A DNA stretch of 38,682 bases from Bigelowiella natans CCMP2755 (Eukaryota > Cercozoa > Chlorarachniophyceae): contig ADNK01002251.1 of assembly GCA_000320545.1 (NCBI GenBank), positions 1 through 38,682 on the forward strand, read 5' to 3'. Below, piece by piece: positions 14,896 through 24,499 of this stretch (within the stretch, counting starts at the first letter, position 1; each line of letters begins with the position of its first letter). The position numbers and the translations under genes are program-made. Under the pieces are notes generated by a model. The model made no database searches and was not told where the DNA came from. It worked only from the letters and a program-made list of their open reading frames with translations.

Positions 14896-16875
14896 CTAGG
14901 GTGGACTTCGTAGTAGTCCCGCAATTTTCTTTACTCTATTGTATACTCGATTGAACATTGGTTCAAACAACTTTTCGAAGCTGGCCTCATAGTCTCTATC
15001 TCTGCTGTGTAGTAGTATCTCGGTGATTTCCCACAGCTTTAGTTCCCTTTGAGCAGCGACTGTGACTTCAAGAATATCTTTGAGAAGATCCTTCTGAAAT
15101 TCATCTTCTGAAATAGCACGCTCGAAGCAACTGTGGTAGTAGGCCTCTAATTTAACAGGGAGTGATTTGAGAACTTTCAATAGATTTTTATCCTTTATAT
15201 TCTCGAACACATCTTCATTATTCTTAAAAACTAAGTTTGCGTACAAGAACATTCCCTTAGCCTTTTCAAGAATGATGTTGGTATACTCGTGGAGGCCCTG
15301 ATCTGCGATATTTCTCTCTTTCAGCTCGTGCTCCACATAACGCCGGACGTCAGCAATGTTATCTTTGTTTTCACACTCAATCTTCAGAGGCTCATAAAGG
15401 TCGAGCTCTTCTTTCACTTTGACTTCAGGTCTGCTACTAACCGCCACTCCTACCCAGCTAGGCAAATCTTGCAATCGTCTGCGGAGGATTCTCAAAATCG
15501 ATGAATTTGCATCCTCTAGCTTAGCCTCATCAAGTGCATCAATAAGTAGCACTATCTTTTGGTTGGGCGTCTCACTAAATTTATTCCTGAAGGGATATCG
15601 GAAGAATCTATCCCAATTACCATTTGCGTCCCCGCCTTCAGTCCCTCCATTCTTTGTAAGTTCTTCATATACTTTCTCCTTATACCATGGTAGCCTTTCG
15701 GTGAGTTGGTGCGCAAGGGAGAGCAGAATTTTCTCTGCTTGCCTCGAATTTTCTCGTGTATGGCTACAAAAGTGCACGGCTAGAATGTTGTCTTTAAATT
15801 TTTCAGCCAAATGAGCCATAGATACTGTCTTGCCCATACCCGGACCTGCGCAGATCCACATCACTCGACTCTTACTCTCTTTTTTTAGAAGCCAATTTTT
15901 GAACTCTATGTCGATGAATTGACGAGTATACTCCAAGTACGGTTCGAGATGCTCCTTCAAGTCCCTTTTAGGATTGATGTAGTTCTGCTGTAATTCATTC
16001 TTAATTTTTTCGTTCATCTTTTCGTCTTCTGCAAGTTTTTTCCTAAGCAAAGGCTCTTTGAGCAAATTCAATAGAATCGCACCCACATCGTTGTTTTTTT
16101 CTCCATAGTGTCCTTTCTTAAGCTCTTCTAGCTTCTTCCATTGACCATATTGCAATTTGAAAGCAGATGCTTGCTTTTCTGTAGTGTTCACGGCGGCTAG
16201 TGTGAGGGGATCTGGTAGTTGATTTTGTGCAGCTTGTTTAGATTTCAAAGCGTTATGCAAGTCAAGTATTGCCCAAAAGGCTCCTGGGGCTTTTGTATGC
16301 CATGTAGCATCTTTGAATCGTTCTCTAGTCCAGTCAGAACAGGATTTCTTAAATTGTGCGTCGCCATCCTTGGATTCAAGAAGGTGGATGATGTGATACG
16401 TGCATTCATAGCACAATGCGACGAAGCCATCTTTCTTTTGAAAGTCTTTGATTCTGTCTGTGTAATCTTGAAAACTTTTGTTGCCATTCAAACACTCACT
16501 GGCCAGGCCCTCCATTTCTAATACCTTTCTGTGCCATTTTTTGTGCTTGAACTTTGGAACACCTTTCCAGCCATCTTTTACACTTGAAATCCCGCTTTCA
16601 ATCTTGTCGATATCTCCAAAAAAAATTTCAACAAATCCTGCACCACCACTGAGAATGTTATACCCTCCTTTGGCAATCTTGTAAAGGTTAGTTGTGGATG
16701 CCATGAGTTTCTCCCACTTGCTGGGATTTGCTTCAAGAAAAGCTAAGATTTGTTCAATCATTCTTGCTTGGTGTTCCAAAGGATAGTGCTTGGAGGATTT
16801 GACTATCTTTAATTTTTGGCGAAAACTGCTGAAAAGATTCTTGCGACGACCTTGCTCTTTGCTATCCCCCAACAT
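14896..16875 (-). CDS. NACHT-domain ATPase exon
   Basis: An open frame of 659 codons from an ATG at 16875 to the TAG at 14896. A P-loop is seen as WICAGPGMGKTVSMAHLAEK, a Walker B as KIVLLIDALDEAK, and a sensor-like VAVSSRPE. These are in the order of NACHT NTPases of the STAND class. The region before the P-loop (about 330 residues) is rich in Lys and aromatic residues and matches no family I can name. ATG 16875 lies directly after an acceptor-like TTTTTACAG, so it may be internal. An alternative acceptor at 16862 (GGGGATAG) would join in phase with the exon ending at 17280. No intron is needed inside the 2 kb, unlike the heavily split neighbours. Confidence 0.88.
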   Translation of the reverse strand: MLGDSKEQGRRKNLFSSFRQKLKIVKSSKHYPLEHQARMIEQILAFLEANPSKWEKLMASTTNLYKIAKGGYNILSGGAGFVEIFFGDIDKIESGISSVKDGWKGVPKFKHKKWHRKVLEMEGLASECLNGNKSFQDYTDRIKDFQKKDGFVALCYECTYHIIHLLESKDGDAQFKKSCSDWTRERFKDATWHTKAPGAFWAILDLHNALKSKQAAQNQLPDPLTLAAVNTTEKQASAFKLQYGQWKKLEELKKGHYGEKNNDVGAILLNLLKEPLLRKKLAEDEKMNEKIKNELQQNYINPKRDLKEHLEPYLEYTRQFIDIEFKNWLLKKESKSRVMWICAGPGMGKTVSMAHLAEKFKDNILAVHFCSHTRENSRQAEKILLSLAHQLTERLPWYKEKVYEELTKNGGTEGGDANGNWDRFFRYPFRNKFSETPNQKIVLLIDALDEAKLEDANSSILRILRRRLQDLPSWVGVAVSSRPEVKVKEELDLYEPLKIECENKDNIADVRRYVEHELKERNIADQGLHEYTNIILEKAKGMFLYANLVFKNNEDVFENIKDKNLLKVLKSLPVKLEAYYHSCFERAISEDEFQKDLLKDILEVTVAAQRELKLWEITEILLHSRDRDYEASFEKLFEPMFNRVYNRVKKIAGLLRSPP

Positions 16876-17279
16876 CTGTAAAAAGCAATGTTATAACAAT
16901 GAACTAATCAGTAACTGTAAATACTTGAGAACAAGATAATCAAAATTGGATGGAGTAACATCACATTTACTTGTTATGGATCATCCCAACATTTGTAGAT
17001 AATGACCTTTTTCATTATCAGTGTGATCTGAAATAGCGAACCCAGTACATGGGAGTAGAATTCGGATTCCTTTTAGGTGTATGGACAAGATTTATACGCC
17101 CTCTCTTTCGTTTCATCGTCCAGTAGAAGGCCCAACGTACTACAAAACATTCCAACGTTGAATCTACTATGAAATGGAGACAGGGAGATTGAATTCATAT
17201 AAACACCTAGGACATTTAGGGACGTAGAATATGAAAGGAATATGGAACAAAGAATATCAGGCTAGTGGAAATGGATTAC

Positions 17280-17803
17280 CTCTCACACAAGTTCTGCAAT
17301 GGAGTGACGTCTATTCCGAAAACTCTAACATCAAGCTTACTCAACATCTTATTAAGCCCAGCATACAGTAGCGTGCGTGACCAATGATCTATTTCCTCGT
17401 CTTTCAATAACGTTGCCCAAGTTACAAAGTAAGTCCTCAAGAATTCCAGTATGTCTTTATCTGCAGAATCCACTTGATTTGATGATATTGGTTGTAGTTC
17501 TGACAGTATCGTATATTCCATGATCACTTGGAACTTATCTTCTAATTTATTCGATTGTTTGAACTTGCTCAGAAAACATTTGTTGTATTTCGGTAGTCTA
17601 TAACAAGATATCAACACAGATATATGTAAGAATGAGAACCAATTGTTGTACAAGTATAAAGCATTTTACAAATGCAAATGAAATTATTAGATGGTACTAC
17701 ATTAACATGATTTATACGACAAACACATCCTCTCTTTCCCATTGTTCTTCATTGTTCATTGTTCATTGTTCCCCTCACACGCGCACGCCCACGCACACAC
17801 ATG

Positions 17804-17839
<36 letters not shown>

Positions 17840-18172
17840 CACACACGGATTGACATAGAGTGGGAAGGAGAGAGAAAGACAAAATTAGTATAGAGACAAT
17901 AATCTAGCCTGATTAGAGTTTCTATGGCGAAAATGAAACATGATTGAGAGGAAAGTGTAGGTTGATGATTGTGGTCAATTGAAAACTTACAATGCAATGA
18001 GGCGCTGCATCTTCTCTGCTGAAATATTGTTACTACCACGATCATTAATGGTATCCACAAAATCTCCGGTGGACGTGATTTTGAATTCGTTCAAAATCGC
18101 TTCTTCGCCAGACTGACAACAGAACAAACAATGAAGTAATGATGCAAATAAACGTTGCATTGATCCGTACAT
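17280..18172 (-). CDS. N-terminal exons of the STAND gene
   Basis: Two exons are supported by splice sites and phase: 18112-17991 (or from an ATG at 18172) with donor GTAAGTTT, and 17597-17280 with acceptor TTGTTATAG and donor GTAATC. They encode an all-helical-looking stretch with SGEEAILNEFKITSTGDFVD, then LLPKYNKCFLSKFKQSNKL and DILEFLRTYFVTWATLLKDE. I recognise no domain. Position before a NACHT exon suggests an effector or adaptor domain, by analogy with other STAND proteins only. Confidence 0.5.
17795..17842. repeat. (CA)n microsatellite
   Basis: CA units with a few TCACA interruptions, in the intron between the two N-terminal STAND exons. It is one of very few microsatellites in the central 13-34 kb. 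Confidence 0.9.
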
Positions 18173-19727
18173 CCGCACATGTTGACATCATCATTTTTAT
18201 TGCCTTCACATTACGAGTGGAATGTTACCATGTTAGATTCTTCTGGTCTGTTTTCGATCAGATGTCTACGAATGAGACCTTGTTAGGTAAATGCATCGGA
18301 TGATAGATTTGAAAGAATACAACATGGTGATGAATACATTTGACTCGTCAAATGAAATTGTAGTGCATGCAATGTGTGATTACTACACAATTTCATTCAT
18401 CGCCAACCACACACACGCACAGCACCAGTTCTTTGATGGTGACAATGGCGTTCCACGTCCTTTGGATTTGCAAGGAAGGAACAAAAATAGCAGACATTTG
18501 TAAGGAGTAATGAAGAAAAGGTGGGCAATTTTGCTTTGCGACATAATGTCGCAGAACACATTTGGAGTGCCTAAATCTGCACAAATGGGCAGGAACAGCA
18601 CAGGTTTCTTTCTTCAATTCAATTGCCGCTCACAGCTGACACTGTGCGTTGCGAGGAAACACAAACGAATTCATTCACAGCGACAACAATGCACTCATCG
18701 TCGCAGAGGTTCCTGATGAGTTTTGGACAAATTCTGCCCACCGAAACCTCAGACAAACCTGATCATGGCCAGAGTTGCCGCAGGAAGAAAACGCCCACCT
18801 CAGCAAAATGGAAGTTCGCACTCTGCCGTTCTTTTCGCTCGGCTCAGAAGTCGGAAGTCAGAAGAATTGCAAACCCCAATGCACGTTTCCCATCGTTCTT
18901 GCGCACGATGTTTTGCACCAGTGCTCAGCTAGTCATTTCAACGTTGAGTGTTCAGTGCACGCACAACTTTCCTGCGTTGCGATGATGGAGGCTGCAAACA
19001 AGAGTGGTGTGTCGTTGCCTGAAACGCCGCAGAGCAGCAGAGAACAGGTTGCCTCGCAACGTGAACTTTCAGTGTTGCGTGGTTGTCTTGTCATTGGATT
19101 GCACAAAGGGACGCGCTTTTTGGACGCAGACCAGGAGAGTGCACTGACAAGGCGCAACTGAAAGCATGGCGGAATTCGCTAGCTCGGCTAGTTGAGATTG
19201 CAGCATCTTTCTCACATCCAGATCACATCGAGGAACAACACGTGAAGTGGTCACTTCGATTCCTCAAGAACCTGACAACAATTTCAGTGGATGTGCATGA
19301 TGACAACACGGCTAGACGGGAGAGATCGCTTCTGACTTCAGAGAAGAAGGCTAGAAAGGGTTGCAGCTAGACAGCACAATCGCATGCACAAAGATTGAAA
19401 TCAAGCCCACTGTGATCAACTCGTGAGCAGCAGTTCCCAGCCGATGTTCATGTCACTCTCATGAACATCGCCACAGCATGACATGAGCATAAGCACATGC
19501 ACACAATTGGATTCTTGCATGCAATGCCAGGAACGCATCGACGGTCGATGCGAACGTGACTCAATCACGTGCTCTATGTGATAACACCAAATGTGTCATT
19601 CGTTTTTTTTTACACATGTACGTACAATGGGACTATACTTTTCAATCAAGCTAGCAAGCAATGTCTCATGTGTCGTCGAATCACAGTTGCCGAGCAACAA
19701 ATGTTTGTCGACTTAGCTCATCTTCCA
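18173..19727. other. 1.55-kb gap without a supported gene
   Basis: Several overlapping open frames of 60-130 codons exist on the plus strand (18.6-19.4 kb). Two of the longest do not begin with ATG, none shows a recognisable motif, and their phases do not chain through plausible splice sites. The composition is unlike the microsatellite-rich flanks and is dense in GCA/TGC words. It could be a decayed mobile element. Confidence 0.5.
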
Positions 19728-21800
19728 TCACAATATTGCGGGAGCCCATAGCCAGTCATGAAGGCGAGGATTCAAGTTTCGATGAGGAATGTTAGTCTGC
19801 GGCGATACATATCCGCTGTCTTTCTGGAGCCATTTGCTGTACACCCTCTGTGTCATTTGCTGTACTATATCAGGATGCTCCTTGGCAAGGTTCCTATGCT
19901 CACTCTCGTCGTCCTCGAGGTTGAAAAGGAATACCGTTTCCTCCAAATATCCATCTTCCGGGGGAATGTAGGTGTAGTTGCTGATCGTGAACCACCCGCC
20001 AAGGGTAGCAAGCCCTGAGGATATATAACACGCAAAACTTTACAACTAGGAACTATCATCATTAGGGTTACCATCATTATCATCATCCTCTGTTTCTTTG
20101 TCATCATTACTATCTTCGTTACTATCAAATGTGTATGCTGGCTGCTTCTGCTATTGTTTGTTACCGGGCGCTACGAAATGCGGTGTACCCAAGATCAGCT
20201 TCCATGGCCATTGAAGAAGCGCGGTATAATTTGCCATTTTGGCATTTTTCGCAAACGGGTTCGGCGTTCCAATGGGGGTTAGGTCACGATTGATTGCAAT
20301 ATTAAGAGGAATTTCCGTCCTACCCGTTGGACCACCGCTACCATCACTGTAAGTCGTGGAGGAGTAGTTCAACCCCACCATAGCTTCCCAAGCGTCGTAT
20401 CCATCAATATCGCTCGGGAGACTATCAGGATCTAATCCAACCATTCCACTTGCAATTGTAGGGAAAATGTCGGACACGTGCATCAAGGTTTGGCTCCCGG
20501 TACCACGTGCCTGAATGTTAAAATGAGTAAAGAGGGGGCAGTGCAACATTGCATCATCGCCTACAGAAGATAAGGTGACTAACCACCGTTAGGAGAAGGA
20601 TAACAAAGGTGGTACTATTATTATCATTCAGTATAAGTAGTAGTAGTAGTAGTGCACATATGCCGATGATCTTGGTACCTTTTCTGGAAGAGCGCCTCCA
20701 AAGAGAAACGATACTGAACGGACCCCACCCTCGAAAAGCGTAGTCTTTCCTCCTCGAAGCGGCCAATTACTGCTCGCCGAGGCTGGGAAACCCTCTTGCC
20801 AATGGGTCATACCGCCGTTATCTGAAACAGCCCACACGATGGTTTCATTCCATATCCCAGCATCCTTGAGAGATTTAGCAACTTGACCTACTGCATCGTC
20901 CAATCTGGCTGCCATTGAGCACAAGACGGTCCTGTTCACATCCCTCGAGCCCCCCACTACATCTCGACAGGAATCAAGATATTTGGATTCTGGTGGGACT
21001 TGGAGCGGAAGATGGAGCAGTTGCTGCGCAAAATATATGAAAAGAGGAGAGGACGAGGTATTTGTTTCACTCACAGTCTTCTCCCTTTTCTTAGCCAATA
21101 TTGCCTCGAACCTTTCCTGGTACTTATCGACACTGTACTCTTGAAACATGTCGGTAAGGGCTGTTTTGTCTTCCCAGAAATCATATCCAGCGGCACCTGC
21201 GCCATATGGCGATGGATCCGGAGTTATACAAGTCCGTTTGTCCTTAGCAAATTCTTGACAGTTACTTCGGTAAAAACACCTTCCGGCACAGGACGGTATG
21301 GAGTGATTGTAGTAGTCGCATTGGCCTTGAAGATATCCCATGTATGACTGGAAACCTCGTTCAGAGGGCGTTTGTGCCCACGTTGCAGAACCTAGATGCC
21401 ATTTTCCAATCGCATGCGTCTCGTATCCTTCGCTACTGAGGACTTCCGCAAGGGTGCTAGTGTTTTGCGGAATTCCTGCATGAGAGCCTGGCATTAGTGT
21501 AGTATAATGCTGCATTCCGATATTAAAAGCATATCTTCCGGTGAGTATGGACGAGCGAGTAGGACTACATTGAGGGAATGTGTACATCCTATTCAATTTA
21601 ACACCCTGCTGAGCCAGCTCATCAATATTTGGGGTGGGGAAGTTCGATCCATGGAATCCTACATCAGCCCATCCAATATCATCTAGAACGAGTAGAACAA
21701 TGTTTGGCTTTTGGGGGATTGAAGCCACCTCCAGAGATTTTATTAGTAGCAGCAGTAGAAGGGAGAGGGGCATCATGGTTGAGTGCCTCGATGATCCCAT
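19728..21800 (-). CDS. Secreted arylsulfatase (type I, ARSB/ARSI-like)
   Basis: Hydrolyses sulfate esters, probably of extracellular or lysosomal polysaccharide. Three exons join in phase: 21800-20679, 20510-20165, 20014-19728, giving 584 residues. The N-terminus has a signal peptide with a run of leucines (residues about 10-20). The S1 sulfatase core is clear: NIVLLVLDDIGWADVGFHG (metal-binding Asp pair), CSPTRSSILTGR with the formylglycine-precursor Cys (codon 21567-21569), AIGKWHLG, VSDNGGMTHW, and LRGGKTTLFEGGVRS. The last exon has LEDDESEHRNLAKEHPD, the usual C-terminal part of ARSB-like enzymes. Several N-x-S/T sites and paired cysteines fit secretion. Activity needs a formylglycine-generating enzyme elsewhere in the genome. 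The substrate cannot be told from sequence. A short GTA repeat (20636-20652) lies in the first intron. Confidence 0.95.
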
Positions 21801-21956
21801 TTCTACATAAACACCTTCGGTTTAGAAGGTCGTCATAGACAATTACACCCGATTCCACCAAATGTGTGAACAATTGCATCATGGCCAGCGAAAAGCCATT
21901 TTCACACAAACAACTTCAGTCAGAAGGTCGTTACAGAAAATTACCCTCGATTCCAT
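21801..21956. promoter_or_regulatory. Divergent spacer with an imperfect direct repeat
   Basis: The 156 bp between the sulfatase ATG (minus) and the ATG of the orphan ORF (plus) hold two similar copies of a segment of about 57 bp: 21801-21857 and 21899-21955. Shared words include AGAAGGTCGT and GATTCCA. Each copy is preceded by CAT on the plus strand; in the first copy this is the sulfatase start codon read in reverse. The spacer is short enough to act as a bidirectional promoter with a duplicated element. Confidence 0.5.
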
Positions 21957-23330
21957 ATGTATGATGGCCACAGTGTCATTTGTTGCCAACTGCAAAAAAA
22001 CATCAAAAACACCTTAAAAAAAATCATAGTGTGGTTGAAGGAAGCAACGGAGAAGCCCTTCCACACAGCTCTGTCTATGACGTGGAATGGAAGATCCACT
22101 CGTAGACACTTCGAGACAAATTTCAAGCCAATTACCTCTCTGATGATCAATCAAACGGGCAAGAACGTCGAATCCATCAATCGGCGGAGACAAATATTTG
22201 CGAAGAAAAGAAAGAAGAGTGAACCCAAAAGACTCAAATCAAACCATGAGAAAACATGCTCTGAATCTACTAAAATGGACGGAAATGTCACTCAGGGCAG
22301 CCTGGCTCCCTCTAAAAAAATGAAAGTTACTCCAATCAATTCTTTGCAGCAGCAGAAGGAGAAAATATTACCAGATGAAACCTCTGATTCGCAAAGTCGG
22401 AAACCAGAAGGAACAGTCCAAATGTGGAAAAAAATGCTCGATAGGTCAGGACCTACCTGGGGATCCACATCTATGCGCCTACATCGAGAAAACAGATGGC
22501 TTGCGAATGCTGTGGGCTTGTGTAAATACGATGACGCGGAAATTGTAGATTACAACACCATAAAAGACAAACATGATGCAAAAATTAGAAAACATCGGTT
22601 TGCCCCAAAAGCCCTTAGCCAATGGCATTGGTTCTTCGTTGGATCTCGAATAATTTCCCCTGTCACAGAAAATTTTGCAAAATTTACGCTCAGCTATGAT
22701 AAGTTTCAGCTAGCTCAAGGAAACTGTATGGAAAAGGAAATGGTAAAAGGAAGGCGTGTTTTCACATATGGTTGTGGAGGTGCAAAACTCTTGAAAACGT
22801 CCTCGAAAAGAAAAAGAGATTTTATTCAGCAGGTCATGACTGACACAGATGAGAAGCGTAAAATCCGTTTGGAGCATGCTAAGAAACACAAGGATGGGTT
22901 GACACATTATGGAAATAGAACAGTGAGGTTTGTGGACATTGATGGGAAGGAAACCTTTTACTCGGGGATGCCAATTGGTGGCGAACATGATTGGGACTAT
23001 CAAGACGCGGAATTCATCGAAAAATCCCTTACAGATAAAGCTATCAAGAAATGGACGGCTAAAAACGTTCGTTGGCGTGAAGTCAAAGTGCATCAAGGTA
23101 GATGGGAAATATTCGTTTCTGGAGAATTACACTTAAATCATGGAAACCTAAAAGAGCCTTGTGAGACGACCTCCGTTCTCATTGCTGATCAAATGGCAAC
23201 AAAACTAACTCCAGCAAGTTACCATGTTGAGTTGCGAGGAATCCAAATCCCCATTTGTAAAAAAAGAACAAGGCTGGACATCTTGAAGAATTTAGTAATG
23301 AAGTTTGAAAATACGTCCTTGACGAATTAA
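21957..23330 (+). CDS. Orphan lysine-rich protein, 457 aa
   Basis: I do not recognise this protein. It is one uninterrupted ATG-initiated frame ending in TAA. The first ~180 residues are basic and low in structure, with nuclear-localisation-like clusters (KKRKKSEPKRLK). From about residue 185 the sequence looks folded: WKKMLDRSGPTWGSTSMRLH, LSQWHWFFVGSRIISPVTEN, TVRFVDIDGKETFYSGMPIG, VKVHQGRWEIFVSGELHLNH. No signal peptide or membrane segment is seen. It is intronless beside genes with many introns, and is divergent from the sulfatase. It could be a lineage-specific nuclear protein or a captured gene of a mobile element or virus. The length and amino-acid content make chance unlikely. Confidence 0.62.
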   Translation: MYDGHSVICCQLQKNIKNTLKKIIVWLKEATEKPFHTALSMTWNGRSTRRHFETNFKPITSLMINQTGKNVESINRRRQIFAKKRKKSEPKRLKSNHEKTCSESTKMDGNVTQGSLAPSKKMKVTPINSLQQQKEKILPDETSDSQSRKPEGTVQMWKKMLDRSGPTWGSTSMRLHRENRWLANAVGLCKYDDAEIVDYNTIKDKHDAKIRKHRFAPKALSQWHWFFVGSRIISPVTENFAKFTLSYDKFQLAQGNCMEKEMVKGRRVFTYGCGGAKLLKTSSKRKRDFIQQVMTDTDEKRKIRLEHAKKHKDGLTHYGNRTVRFVDIDGKETFYSGMPIGGEHDWDYQDAEFIEKSLTDKAIKKWTAKNVRWREVKVHQGRWEIFVSGELHLNHGNLKEPCETTSVLIADQMATKLTPASYHVELRGIQIPICKKRTRLDILKNLVMKFENTSLTN

Positions 23331-24134
23331 ATTGTCTTTGTTCTCAATTTACATGCACGATGCGATGCCTCACAAGATTGTTCTTTTGTACACACATGAA
23401 ACACACATGTGCATACACACACACACATACACATGCACACACAATGCAACGTGGAGCTGATGTAGCGCCTAGTGTCCAAGGGCTAATTCTGTCATTCCCT
23501 TGCACAGCAGCAACACAATGGACACAGCATGTCAGATGTGCCAAGTTGCACGTTTGACGTGTGATGTGTGGCTAGATGGCATGCGCTTTCATGTGCAAGT
23601 CAACTGCACTAGTGCATGCTAGCGTGTTGCCAATCTGTGCTAGCAATGCGAGAACACTGTGCAGTTGGTTGAACACACAAGTGCTTCCAAGGACCAGAAG
23701 GAGAAGAAGAAGTCTAGAAGTGTTCATGAGTGAACGAATGAACGATCGATTGAATGATCTAGTGATGTGATTGAATCGAACGCTCTTGTTGCTAAATCGC
23801 TTCCAATGGTGCAAATCTGGAGTTGAAGGGATCACTGAACACGTCAACTCTTCCAAACCAAGCTAGCCAGTGTCATTACCCCCTCTAGCCCTCCATCAGT
23901 CCAGCTAGCTCCAGAGCTAGCCCTCATGCAACCAGTGAAATGAAAAGCAGCAAATCAAGCCGATCTAGCGATTCAAAACGTGCACCATCTCCAGATCTCT
24001 GGATTTTGTTCGCGCGGCTTGACGCTGCAAGTTTGGCATTCGCAACGCTCTAGCGCTGTCGTGGTGCTGAGCAACCTGGCAATGCCATGCACTTGGCCAT
24101 TGAGCCACCTTCTAGCCTTGCAGATGCACATTGC
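23331..24134. other. Gap left of the retrotransposon, no gene seen
   Basis: No supported ORF or RNA gene. It holds a short degenerate CA tract (23400-23443) and TGCA/GCATGC-rich sequence. The last four bases, TTGC (24131-24134), are repeated after the right LTR and mark the insertion site. Confidence 0.5.
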
Positions 24135-24460
24135 TGTAGCGCGTACCACTACGCGGGCACAAGTCACGTGCGACAACAAAGGGGTTGTCGCGGATATAGA
24201 ATATAGATAACGTAGATATTAATACAGCATAGGCACGTGGGTTCCGGCGGGACTCATGGCAGCACACCGGAAGTGTGCTGCCCCACGTGCGGCGGCATTC
24301 GCGAAAGCTTCGCGAATGATTACGCAGTGCACGATTTAATAAAAATATAATCTTTAATAAAAATAAACACAACTCTTCAAAAGGAAGCAAACGTGCCTTT
24401 CCCCCCCCCTGCCTACTTGTGCACGTAGCGCCTCGGCCTGTGAACACCTTACGCGCAACA
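24135..24460 (+). repeat. Left LTR
   Basis: 326 bp. It contains three CACGTG boxes (24165, 24234, 24284), a set of perfect inverted repeats (24171-24317), an AT-rich TATA-like stretch (24335-24366, with TATAA at 24346) and AATAAA at 24362. These suit a promoter and polyadenylation unit, but the transcription start cannot be placed from sequence. Confidence 0.97.
24171..24317 (+). promoter_or_regulatory. Cluster of perfect inverted repeats in the LTR
   Basis: Four perfect stems lie in tandem or nested. CGACAAC/GTTGTCG is at 24171-24177 and 24184-24190. GCACGTGGG/CCCACGTGC is at 24233-24241 and 24282-24290 and encloses GCAGCACAC/GTGTGCTGC at 24259-24267 and 24273-24281 (5-base loop). ATTCGCGAA/TTCGCGAAT is at 24297-24305 and 24309-24317. 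The same set recurs in the right LTR 5390 bp downstream. Confidence 0.9.
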
Positions 24461-24499
24461 ACCTTTGGCTTCCACACACGGGAAACGATTTGACTAACA
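24461..24499 (+). other. Short leader with candidate primer-binding site
   Basis: Only 39 bp separate the left LTR from the gag-pol ATG. TGGCTTCCAC begins five bases after the LTR and starts with TGG, as expected for a site pairing with the CCA end of a tRNA. I cannot match it to a particular tRNA. Confidence 0.45.

Larger units (their letters stand above)
13439..18172 (-). pseudogene. NACHT-WD40 STAND ATPase gene, apparently interrupted
   Basis: The parts of one NOD-like (STAND) gene lie in order on the minus strand: an N-terminal region (18172-17991 and 17597-17280), a NACHT ATPase exon (16875-14896), a linker (14895 to about 14400) and WD40 repeats (about 14386-13439). Two lesions break the frame. 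A TAG at 14898-14896 is followed in the same frame by conserved-looking sequence (WVIQLNHKSVKDYLV, as in the HxSxxDFL region of such proteins). Near 14380-14410 the frame changes by one base between ELAESIRVG and WAKLSLIP. STAND proteins of this build sense a ligand through the repeats and oligomerise through NACHT. In fungi some control incompatibility, but the role here is unknown. Sequencing error, a 39-nt intron ending at the TAG, or recent pseudogenisation are all possible. Confidence 0.65.

Noticed and set aside
14896-14940. A 39-nt intron that would remove the in-frame TAG of the NACHT gene
   Set aside because: GT and AG borders exist in phase, but it is far shorter than any other intron here and would delete residues that look conserved. 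It is kept only as an alternative.
18623-19370. Overlapping plus-strand frames of 70-128 codons
   Set aside because: The longest ones do not begin with ATG, they do not chain through splice sites, and no motif is seen.
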